Below are positions 24,350-29,735 of a DNA stretch of 29,735 bases, piece after piece. The translations under genes and the position numbers were made by a program. The stretch spans positions 1 through 29,735 of the forward strand of contig CALBGO010000092.1 in assembly GCA_937894585.1 (NCBI GenBank). Reading direction: 5' to 3'. The stretch comes from an uncultured Eubacterium sp. Lineage in GTDB: Bacteria; Bacillota; Clostridia; Peptostreptococcales; Anaerovoracaceae. Position 1 is the stretch's first letter. Each line of letters opens with the position of its first letter. The notes beneath the pieces are model-generated. The model made no database searches, was not told the origin of the DNA, and saw only the letters and a list, made by a program, of their open reading frames with translations.

Positions 24350-24937
24350 TCAGAGATTTTCATAAAATTTGATAAAGTTTTTCTTTGCCGCTGCAATAGA
24401 CTTATCTACGGAGCTGTAATATACGCCCTCCTGCTTTGCAATCACTCTGGAACTCAGACCGCAGCACACATTCTTCATAAGACGTTCCCTTTGAAGTGGC
24501 TGCAACATTGAAAGTGCTATCCTTGCTTTCCTGATTTCACACTGACGCAATTCTTCTCTTTCCAGTTCAAGCCTTTCTTCCTCTGCTCTTTCAAACGGGT
24601 CATCAAACATAATGGCAAGTTCTTTATGGAACTGTGAGGACATTTCATCGTCATATCCATAGCAGTCAAGTGTGCGACTGCTTCTCTTTGCATACTTGTC
24701 CTCATTTCGGTTTGCATCGTCAATTACCTCTCCCTGTGCAATGGAAAGATGAACAAACGGAGAATATCTTTCTATAACAAGGGGATACTTCTCCCAAAGC
24801 TCTTTTACAGACAATTCCGTAATAATCGCCCATTTTTCATCTCCGGTATAACCGTTATATTCGTATTTAAGGTTTATCAGTTTACAATCCTTTGCAAATA
24901 ATTCTTCTTGTTCTGTTAATGTAAGTTTGTTTGTCAT
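24350..24937 (-). CDS. Sigma-70 region 4-like regulator of the element
   Basis: A 195-residue protein whose last 50 residues look like a sigma region 4 helix-turn-helix (LQPLQRERLMKNVCCGLSSR, then VIAKQEGVYYSSVDKSI). The N-terminal two thirds lack the sigma region 2 core; a glutamate-rich helix (about 118-140) precedes the HTH. Similar proteins occur at this position in Tn916-like elements and are thought to turn on excision and transfer genes. Target promoters are not known. The start ATG 24937 has GGAG about 9 nt upstream, but this ribosome site is buried in a strong hairpin (24940-24996), so translation is probably controlled. Confidence 0.8.
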   Translation of the reverse strand: MTNKLTLTEQEELFAKDCKLINLKYEYNGYTGDEKWAIITELSVKELWEKYPLVIERYSPFVHLSIAQGEVIDDANRNEDKYAKRSSRTLDCYGYDDEMSSQFHKELAIMFDDPFERAEEERLELEREELRQCEIRKARIALSMLQPLQRERLMKNVCCGLSSRVIAKQEGVYYSSVDKSIAAAKKNFIKFYENL

Positions 24938-24939
24938 TT

Positions 24940-24996
24940 CCGTAATCTCCTTTGAATTTTGAAAAATTGATAAGTTTCAAAATTCGGAGATTACGG
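24940..24996 (-). promoter_or_regulatory. Ribosome-site-sequestering hairpin before the sigma-like gene
   Basis: Two pairs of perfect arms stack: ccgtaatctcc (24940-24950) with ggagattacgg (24986-24996), and gaattttgaaa (24954-24964) with tttcaaaattc (24975-24985). This gives 22 bp with a 3-nt bulge and a 10-nt loop. On the minus-strand RNA the GGAG ribosome site lies inside the 3' arm, two bases before the ATG. The leader upstream (to about 25017) contains a six-codon ATG-TGA frame (25021 downward) with no clear ribosome site. Confidence 0.8.
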
Positions 24997-25023
24997 GTAC
25001 TCAGCTATCTGGCACTGCCATGC

Positions 25024-25051
25024 GTTATAAAACATAAAAGCCCTTTCCCAA
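25024..25051 (-). promoter_or_regulatory. Possible promoter of the sigma-like/xis/int operon
   Basis: TTGGGA (25046-25051) and TATAAC (25024-25029) are 16 nt apart on the minus strand. The -35 overlaps a small hairpin with cccttt/aaggg-type arms (about 25041-25060). Position fits, between the strong terminator and the controlled leader, but the match is only moderate. Confidence 0.4.
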
Positions 25052-25100
25052 GTAAGGGAAAAGACCTAATACTGCACGAAGCATAATCGAATAAAACAGC

Positions 25101-25176
25101 AACAAAAAAAGCACCGTCGAATCTGGACAGCAAAGAATACTTCTATTCTTCACTTATCCGGCTTCGTACGGTGCTT
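25101..25176 (-). terminator. Strong three-tier terminator
   Basis: Stacked arms pair from outside to inside: aagcaccgt (25109-25117) with acggtgctt (25168-25176), cgaa with ttcg, ctgga (25123-25127) with tccgg (25157-25161), and aagaata (25133-25139) with tattctt (25144-25150). On the minus strand a T7 run follows. It ends the lexA-like/immA operon, and together with the leader downstream could also act as an attenuator for the sigma-like operon. Confidence 0.8.
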
Positions 25177-25248
25177 GGTAGTTTAGCAAATAAATTGCTT
25201 ATCTCCGCTTACTCGATTAGAAATCGTTTCGATATTTACTTGTAATCT

Positions 25249-25497
25249 TCATCGCCTGCAATTCCTGCCATATCCGTTCCTACGGATTCTGCGGAAGTAA
25301 GCAAGATTTAAAATGTGGACATTCTTGCATTTCTGACACTTCACACTCAAATGTCCGGTTGCGTCTGAAAAAACTCTTTGTATCCTGAACCCGCAAGTCG
25401 GGCAGAGAATATCACGCTCTTTCAGACTTTCTGCTTCTACTCTTGACAGAAGCAATCTCTTTTGTATTTCAGGTTCTACCTGAGTCTGTAACCTCAT
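25249..25497 (-). CDS. Com-like small zinc-ribbon protein
   Basis: An 82-residue protein with a basic helical N-terminus (about 1-28) and one zinc ribbon: CPTCGFRI at about 32-39 and CQKCKNVHI at about 54-62. The layout resembles phage Mu Com, which binds mRNA and activates translation, and some transfer-region proteins of Clostridia; the homology is weak and the role unknown. It starts with ATGA overlapping the end of the ImmA gene, with GGAGGT 8 nt upstream. Because the next gene downstream has a structured, closed ribosome site, an RNA-binding role would make sense, but that is inference. Confidence 0.6.
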   Translation of the reverse strand: MRLQTQVEPEIQKRLLLSRVEAESLKERDILCPTCGFRIQRVFSDATGHLSVKCQKCKNVHILNLAYFRRIRRNGYGRNCRR

Positions 25498-26219
25498 TGT
25501 GAAACACCTCCTAGATTTAACTCATTGGAAATGTACTCAAGGATATTGTGATACTCAAATAGCCCCATATCTCTCAATCTGATAACCAAGGCTGTATAAG
25601 ATACTCCGATATAAGCTGCCATTCTACGGATAACTGCTTTATCCTTTGAAGTAATGGTATTATCGCCATAAACTTTTATCGGATTTGACTGATTATATTT
25701 CGCCAAGGCATTTTCAATAATTCTTCTCGGCATAAGAAGCGAAGCTCCCATTGTATCTGCCTGCCACTCAACAGACGCAAACATCTGAGCCAGTTCCTCT
25801 TTGGAATAACTACGCTCACTGTCATACTCTGCATGAAAGCATCCTTCACTCGGCATTGCATACATCTTACTCAAGATATGATGTGACGCTTCGTGTGCCA
25901 TTGTAAATCTGCGACGTCCCTGCTCCTTTTCAGCAAGAAGAAATTTATCAAGTACGATGGTATCTTTCGGGAAAACAAAGGGAATAATTTTTCCGTCCTG
26001 ATGTATCAGCAGTGGTGTTGCTCCATCTGCCAGAAAACCAATCCTGCCTGCATCATCTTCTGCAAAAAAAGCGTATTCAATTCGTAACATAAGAAATTCT
26101 GTAATGAAATGTTCTATGTCGATGGATTGAATCACTCGATTGCTAAACTTATTAGCATAAGCTGTTATCAAGCCTTCGCTGATTTCTTCCAACTCGGCTC
26201 TTGACATATAAATACTCAA
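25494..26219 (-). CDS. ImmA/IrrE-family metallopeptidase
   Basis: A 241-residue zinc protease with HEASH (His109, Glu110, His113) and a third-ligand candidate Glu151 in EWQADTMGASLLMP, followed by a helical C-terminal part (RRMAAYIGVSYTALVIRL) common in this family. ImmA-type proteases of integrative elements cut the element's own repressor after DNA damage and so allow excision. The likely partner here is the LexA-like repressor or the XRE regulator nearby. The start is TTG at 26219 with GGAGGT about 9 nt upstream; the later ATG at 26207 has no usable site. It overlaps the small upstream ORF by 4 nt (TTGA). Confidence 0.9.
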   Translation of the reverse strand: MSIYMSRAELEEISEGLITAYANKFSNRVIQSIDIEHFITEFLMLRIEYAFFAEDDAGRIGFLADGATPLLIHQDGKIIPFVFPKDTIVLDKFLLAEKEQGRRRFTMAHEASHHILSKMYAMPSEGCFHAEYDSERSYSKEELAQMFASVEWQADTMGASLLMPRRIIENALAKYNQSNPIKVYGDNTITSKDKAVIRRMAAYIGVSYTALVIRLRDMGLFEYHNILEYISNELNLGGVSQ

Positions 26220-26335
26220 GTTGTGTCCACCTCCGACTCCACCTTGTCCGGCGGTGCAACTCCTCCGGCAAAGTTCTGTTGTATTTCCGCACTATCCAAA
26301 TTGATTAGATAGCGAATTCCTTCAAGTGTTCTCAT
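26216..26335 (-). CDS. Small 39-residue protein between the LexA-like and ImmA genes
   Basis: The frame begins at ATG 26335 with GAGG 8 nt upstream, 14 nt after the LexA-like gene, and ends in TGA sharing bases with the TTG start of the protease gene. The protein begins MRTLEGIRYLINLD and ends with an acidic, proline-containing tail (VAPPDKVESEVDTT). I recognise no family. Its ribosome site, its length without stops and its tight coupling to both neighbours argue that it is translated. It could be a small adaptor for the protease or only a leader that couples translation. Confidence 0.6.
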   Translation of the reverse strand: MRTLEGIRYLINLDSAEIQQNFAGGVAPPDKVESEVDTT

Positions 26336-26349
26336 TCGTCTGTCCTCTG

Positions 26350-26949
26350 TTATAGTTCTTTGATGATGTGACAAGCCACACCCTGAATGCAGCACTCATC
26401 TACAATGATGTCTTTCATCTTCTTATTTTCCGGGTGGAGAATGATTTTCTTATTCTCATCATCTCTGAAGTAGCGTTTCAATGTATTCTGATTATCCACA
26501 AGGGCAACTACTATATCGCCATCATTGGCTTCTACCTGCTTTTTAACAACCACAAGGTCGCCGTCATCTATCCCTGCATCAATCATAGACTGACCGCTTG
26601 CTCTTAATATGAAGAAATCTCCTTTGCCGAAAACAGCAGTAGGAAGTGATACATATTCTTCAATATTTTCTTCCTCATACTGAGGACTGCCACAAGGAAT
26701 AGAACCTACAATCGGTGTCTGTGTCTGTTCGCCACTGTACTTACGGGTCACATTGGTACTAATCTCCTGCCCGTCGTACTCAATCATATTCTTCTCAGCC
26801 ATCTCTACCAAGTATTTATATGCTGTACCTCTGGCAATGCCAACAGCTTCCGCAATCTTTGTAGTCGATGGGGATTGTCTGTTTTGCAGGTAATAATCCT
26901 CGATATACTTTTTTATCTCACTCATAAGTTCAGGACTCTTGCTTCTCAT
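26350..26949 (-). CDS. LexA-like self-cleaving repressor (S24 family)
   Basis: A 199-residue repressor with an N-terminal winged helix (PSTTKIAEAVGIARGTAYKY, about 27-46) and a C-terminal S24 autoprotease domain. Cleavage site Cys86-Gly87 in GSIPCGSPQ, catalytic Ser121 in SGQSMIDAG and Lys158 in NTLKRYF are all present. Length and layout match LexA, but the location within the element suggests an element-specific repressor that responds to RecA and DNA damage. Its promoter (27002-27029) carries a 27-nt dyad over the start point, suggesting autorepression. The start has GAGGTGCAG upstream. It heads an operon with the small ORF, the ImmA protease and the zinc-ribbon gene. Confidence 0.9.
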   Translation of the reverse strand: MRSKSPELMSEIKKYIEDYYLQNRQSPSTTKIAEAVGIARGTAYKYLVEMAEKNMIEYDGQEISTNVTRKYSGEQTQTPIVGSIPCGSPQYEEENIEEYVSLPTAVFGKGDFFILRASGQSMIDAGIDDGDLVVVKKQVEANDGDIVVALVDNQNTLKRYFRDDENKKIILHPENKKMKDIIVDECCIQGVACHIIKEL

Positions 26950-26970
26950 ACCTGCACCTCGCTTTCTTTT

Positions 26971-26997
26971 CTATCGGAAGCAGTTTGCTTTCGATAG
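26971..26997. promoter_or_regulatory. Operator dyad of the LexA-like gene
   Basis: ctatcggaagca (26971-26982) and tgctttcgatag (26986-26997) form an inverted repeat with 11 of 12 positions matching and a 3-nt centre. It begins about 5 nt after the -10 and covers the predicted start point, the expected place for a repressor. It does not match the usual Firmicutes SOS box (CGAAC-N4-GTTCG). Confidence 0.7.
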
Positions 26998-27001
26998 TTT
27001 T

Positions 27002-27029
27002 ATTATACCTGATACGAAAATTTTTTCAA
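27002..27029 (-). promoter_or_regulatory. Promoter of the LexA-like operon
   Basis: TTGAAA (27024-27029) and perfect TATAAT (27002-27007) with a 16-nt spacer on the minus strand. The spacer contains ctgatacgaaaa (27009-27020, plus strand), which recurs with one change at the right edge of the window (29724-29735). Confidence 0.75.
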
Positions 27030-27041
27030 GTAGGTTTTTCG

Positions 27042-27077
27042 CAAAAGAAAAGAGGTGTCGCAAATTGCTAACACCTC
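27042..27077 (-). terminator. Terminator after the XRE/zinc-ribbon gene
   Basis: gaggtgt (27052-27058) pairs with acacctc (27071-27077), with extra GCAA/TTGC pairing in the loop. On the minus strand TTTTCTTTT follows. It lies about 60 nt after the gene's stop. Confidence 0.75.
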
Positions 27078-27137
27078 AAAATTTCTTTGCTTGCACTGAA
27101 ATCATTAACTCCAATGGCTTACTATTTTTCTCTATTC

Positions 27138-27905
27138 TCATCTTTTCTTATACAATACAAGTTCCGGATTCTTACCGTCTTCTTCATAAGTGCAAATAAG
27201 AATAAAATCCATATCTGCAACAACGCCGAAACATCTATCGCCGCCGTATTCACATTCAAGCTGATTGCCCAGATATGTCTTTGCCTCATTCAAAAACTTA
27301 GCCGCTTGCCCATTCGGAAGCCGGTACTCAAGATTCACATACTTTCCCACAAGGGCATTCAGTTTTTCCACCTTTGGCATTCCGTCAACATTCAATTCGT
27401 TAATTTCATTGATTAACTTTTTCTTGAATTCTTCAAACTGACCGTTATCACTAAGCTCATCATATTTCTTCCAGTAATCCAAAGTAGGAAGCAGCTCTTT
27501 CATATAAGAACGGGCTTGTTCCTCCGTGAAATTCTCGCTTACCATATTCTTAACACAAACTTCAATCAAATCATCCATATCATTGTAAGTATATGTTCCG
27601 TCGGCATAACACCACTTACAATAGTCCTCATTGAAAGAACCATCGTGATTGTGTCCGATAATATCATCATCTTCAAGCGGCATTCCGCAGCATTGACAAA
27701 TAAGCTTTCTCGGTGAGCCTAAAAGTGTATTTATGGAAACATCGAATACTTTTGACAGCAATTTCAATGTTTCCGTATTCGGAACTGTTTCTCCGTTTTC
27801 CCAACGTGAAACTGCCTGACGACTTACAAAAACTTTTTCTGCAAGCTCATCCTGCGACATTCCCTTTTGAGTACGAAGTTCAAGTATGACCTGTTTTGTA
27901 TCCAT
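27138..27905 (-). CDS. XRE-family regulator with zinc-ribbon domain
   Basis: A 255-residue protein with an N-terminal XRE helix-turn-helix (residues 6-60, KGMSQDELAEKVFVSRQAVS and RWENGETVPN) joined to a zinc ribbon of the putative zinc-ribbon-2 type (Cys70, Cys72/73, Cys96, Cys99 in YCKWCYADGTY with the conserved DGS), then an acidic C-terminal region without a recognised function. HTH plus this ribbon is a known single-protein combination in Firmicutes regulators, but its signal is not known. The start has GGGAGGT upstream. It has its own promoter with an adjacent palindrome, so it probably regulates itself. Confidence 0.87.
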   Translation of the reverse strand: MDTKQVILELRTQKGMSQDELAEKVFVSRQAVSRWENGETVPNTETLKLLSKVFDVSINTLLGSPRKLICQCCGMPLEDDDIIGHNHDGSFNEDYCKWCYADGTYTYNDMDDLIEVCVKNMVSENFTEEQARSYMKELLPTLDYWKKYDELSDNGQFEEFKKKLINEINELNVDGMPKVEKLNALVGKYVNLEYRLPNGQAAKFLNEAKTYLGNQLECEYGGDRCFGVVADMDFILICTYEEDGKNPELVLYKKR

Positions 27906-27930
27906 TATGCAGTACCTCCCTTACACCTTT

Positions 27931-27959
27931 ATTATAGTCTCACGCATTATCTCAAACAA
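27931..27959 (-). promoter_or_regulatory. Promoter of the XRE/zinc-ribbon gene, with adjacent palindrome
   Basis: TTGTTT (27954-27959) and perfect TATAAT (27931-27936) with a 17-nt spacer on the minus strand. The palindrome gcaact-cgc-agttgc (27960-27974) touches the -35 and is a good operator candidate. Confidence 0.7.
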
Positions 27960-27982
27960 GCAACTCGCAGTTGCTGTCCTTA

Positions 27983-28129
27983 TTACTCGCCTTTTTCGTT
28001 CACGGCTAACCAAATTTCACAATGATAGTTTGGGGCGGTTGTATTCACAAACGGATAAACTTCAAACTCCACGCCCTAAGCATATTCATACTTCGAGCTT
28101 TGTGGGAAGATTCTGCCGTTTCTTGACAT
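27983..28129 (-). pseudogene. Remnant of a GyrI-like effector-binding domain gene
   Basis: In one minus-strand frame the gap between the WYL and XRE genes encodes IFPQSSKYEYA, an in-frame TAG (28076-28078), then GVEFEVYPFV and NYHCEIWLAVNEKGE before TAA. This matches the end of AraC-type GyrI-like effector-binding domains, where a P-x-S-x-YE-x-A segment leads into FEVYP and a closing CEIWLPV. Everything before the last 50 codons is missing and a stop interrupts the rest, so it is a decayed 3' end, perhaps replaced by the WYL gene. Confidence 0.6.
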
Positions 28130-28145
28130 CGTATGCTTTGGAGTG

Positions 28146-29147
28146 TTACATTTCCTGTTCTTTGTTTCCTTTTTCCTGCATACCCTCATCGGCTTGTGCA
28201 ATCATCTGTTTGTACTGTTCTTTCACACTTTCCGGTGCAAGTATCTGTACTTTTCCATTAAAGCCAAACACCCAACCGAAAAAGGTAGGGCTGGCTGATA
28301 CTTCGGTCTGTACCCTGAAAGACGTCATATCATACGCAAGGGTTGTCACATCTTCTCCGAAACGGTCAACCATTGTTTTCATCAGACTGTTATCACACCG
28401 TAAATCCACAAGAACTTTCTCGCCTGAGAACATAAAGAAAACTTCCTTTGTGTAATTTTCAATATCAAAATCATCAGGCATAGGAATAATGTCCTTATCC
28501 AATATCTCAGGTTTTGAAGCAATACGGTCTACTCTGAAATTGATAACCTTACTTTTCTTCTCAGAATATCCGAGAACATAATAATAGTCCCCACACCAGA
28601 GAAGTTTATACGGACTGAGCTTATACACTTCGCCCTTGTTCTTCAGAACCTTTTTCTTTAATCCAGTATAATCATAATACTGAAAAGAAATCTGCTTGCC
28701 TGCATTGATGGCGTCGTTTATAGCGTCAATAATGTAATATATCTGCTCATTATCCGGCTTAATGCGATTGACCACATAGTTATTACGCTTCAGCTTTGAC
28801 GCCTGCCCCGGACTGGTCATCGTATGTATCTTCTCAATCAGCGTTTCGCTTTTCTTCTTTGTAATGAACTTCGATGACTCCACTGCATCTATCAGCAGTT
28901 TCAGTTCCGGCAATTCAAACTTACGGCTGGCTACAAAATATTTGCTCTGAGTAGAATGGATAGTAACAATATCCATTCCAAACTCCTGAAGTGCAGCAAT
29001 ATCTTTTGTGACCGTCGTTCTATGTGCAGATATTCCGTATTCATCATTCAATATATTGATTAGCTGCGTCGTCGAAAGCGGATGTTCCTCGTCCGTTCGT
29101 TCCTCTAATATTTTCTTTAAGTATAATATTCTCGGCTTTGTTTCCAT
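28146..29147 (-). CDS. WYL-domain transcriptional regulator
   Basis: A 333-residue regulator with an N-terminal winged helix (about 5-65, PLSTTQLINILNDEYGISAH) and a WYL domain (about 135-225, ISFQYYDYTGLKK and YKLSPYKLLWCGDYYYVLGY), followed by a C-terminal WCX-type region (about 240-320). WYL regulators bind single-stranded DNA or nucleotides and often control DNA-damage, CRISPR or phage-defence genes. It follows the YolD-like gene by 20 nt with AAAGGG before the ATG and is probably cotranscribed with it. Confidence 0.9.
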   Translation of the reverse strand: METKPRILYLKKILEERTDEEHPLSTTQLINILNDEYGISAHRTTVTKDIAALQEFGMDIVTIHSTQSKYFVASRKFELPELKLLIDAVESSKFITKKKSETLIEKIHTMTSPGQASKLKRNNYVVNRIKPDNEQIYYIIDAINDAINAGKQISFQYYDYTGLKKKVLKNKGEVYKLSPYKLLWCGDYYYVLGYSEKKSKVINFRVDRIASKPEILDKDIIPMPDDFDIENYTKEVFFMFSGEKVLVDLRCDNSLMKTMVDRFGEDVTTLAYDMTSFRVQTEVSASPTFFGWVFGFNGKVQILAPESVKEQYKQMIAQADEGMQEKGNKEQEM

Positions 29148-29167
29148 TGTTTGCCCTTTCCAAGCTA

Positions 29168-29596
29168 TTACTCATATAGTCCTTTGAACATTTCTCCCTG
29201 TATCACGCTGATTTGTTCAGTCGGAATTACTGTTTCATCCTGCATAATCAGTTTGCGTTCAAATTCATCAATCTTTTTCACTATGCCGGAATGCGTGAGA
29301 TATGCTCCTCCGGATTTTTTATCATCAGGCACGAAATAAGTTATTGATATTTCCTGTTCTGTGCCGATATTATCTCTAATCATATTTAACTGGTCATTTA
29401 ATTTCATAATGACTTCATCGCTTAACTCTAACCGTTCATCTGTTAGCCTTGCAGTCTCTTTAATGGCTGCATCGTGTCCTGTAAGTGCCGCAAAAGGTGC
29501 AAACTGTGCTGCTCTGTCGTGAAGTGACATACGAGGATGGTTCTTCGATGTCGGATTCGGCAGATTGATTATATCGTCATAGGAATGTTCATCCAT
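29168..29596 (-). CDS. YolD-like family protein
   Basis: A 142-residue protein with the YolD signature HPRMSLHDRAAQFAPFAALT (about 20-39), then GHDAAIKETARLTDERLELS. YolD-like proteins are usually encoded next to a Y-family DNA polymerase (UmuC/DinB type) and are thought to act with it in lesion bypass; such a gene would be expected beyond the right edge. The start has AAAGGAGGT 10 nt upstream. With the LexA-like repressor this strengthens the DNA-damage theme of the element. Confidence 0.85.
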   Translation of the reverse strand: MDEHSYDDIINLPNPTSKNHPRMSLHDRAAQFAPFAALTGHDAAIKETARLTDERLELSDEVIMKLNDQLNMIRDNIGTEQEISITYFVPDDKKSGGAYLTHSGIVKKIDEFERKLIMQDETVIPTEQISVIQGEMFKGLYE

Positions 29597-29648
29597 CTGT
29601 TACAGCACCTCCTTTGCTCGACAAACTTGAATTTATAGTCCTCTCAAA

Positions 29649-29686
29649 ACCAATTTGCTTTTTCTTCTCGAAATACGGGAATTGGT
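29649..29686. other. Inverted repeat upstream of the YolD-like gene
   Basis: accaatt (29649-29655) and aattggt (29680-29686) form a 7-bp stem around a 24-nt loop, about 53 nt before the YolD-like start. I could not decide between an operator and the terminator of a gene outside the window. No strong promoter was found in 29597-29735. Confidence 0.35.
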
Positions 29687-29735
29687 GCTAGAATATAAAT
29701 AGTACAAGTCAAAATGAGAATTCCTTATACGAAAA

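Larger units (their letters stand above)
21345..29735. mobile_element. Integration and regulation end of a Tn916/Tn1549-like integrative element
   Basis: All genes from the integrase to the window edge are on the minus strand, are lower in GC than the flanking chromosome, and encode functions of integrative conjugative elements: tyrosine integrase, excisionases, sigma-like factor, LexA-like and ImmA regulators. The integrase gene is nearest the junction, as in Tn916 and Tn1549. The left edge lies somewhere between about 21340 and 21540; the exact attachment site cannot be fixed because the other end is outside the window. No relaxase, coupling protein or resistance gene is visible. Confidence 0.8.

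Noticed and set aside
29713..29735. Possible start of a plus-strand gene at the right edge (ATG AGA ATT CCT)
   Set aside because: No Shine-Dalgarno sequence and only seven codons are visible; cannot be supported.

Overview
The window looks like a piece of a Clostridia (Firmicutes) chromosome carrying the beginning of an integrative element. This rests on AGGAGG-type ribosome sites before almost every gene, TTGACA/TATAAT promoters, and a gene order (radA, yacL, ispDF, an aminoacyl-tRNA synthetase, cysE, cysS, mrnC) that matches the conserved radA-to-sigH neighbourhood of Firmicutes. Genus cannot be assigned from sequence reading alone. No tRNA, rRNA or CRISPR array was seen.

Region 1 (1-11126, minus strand) reads as one long, tightly packed operon from a good promoter at 11097-11126: yacL, ispDF, proS, a TRIC-like channel gene, a two-subunit chromate-type transporter, a Nudix hydrolase, a cyclophilin, cysE, cysS, mrnC, thyA and folA. 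It combines isoprenoid precursor synthesis, tRNA charging, cysteine synthesis, ribosomal RNA maturation and thymidylate/folate metabolism. The TRIC, chromate and Nudix genes overlap each other by 4-10 nt. A repeat-rich structured spacer separates thyA from folA.

Region 2 (11127-13506, plus strand) is an OmpR-type two-component system facing away from the operon, in the place where disA commonly sits in this neighbourhood.

Region 3 (13507-20300, minus strand) holds monocistronic housekeeping genes, each with its own promoter or terminator: radA, an EF-G-like GTPase, an M20 amidohydrolase and asnS.

Region 4 (20312-21570) is a scar and junction zone: an internally deleted Fic gene, a terminator, and the C-terminal tRNA-binding domain of a methionyl-tRNA synthetase without its catalytic core. 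Reading towards it from the element side are a consensus TTGACA-17-TATAAT promoter and short direct repeats.

Region 5 (about 21350-29735, lower GC, all minus strand) is the integration and regulation end of a Tn916/Tn1549-like integrative element. It has a tyrosine integrase, three tandem excisionase-like genes, a MazF-fold protein with a zinc-ribbon tail, a sigma-region-4-like protein behind a hairpin that hides its ribosome site, a Com-like zinc ribbon, an ImmA/IrrE protease, a previously unlisted 39-codon ORF, a LexA-like self-cleaving repressor, an XRE/zinc-ribbon regulator, a GyrI-like remnant, a WYL regulator and a YolD-like protein. Transfer genes are not in the window and would lie beyond its right edge. 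The LexA-like, ImmA, WYL and YolD genes suggest that excision is tied to DNA damage or stress.
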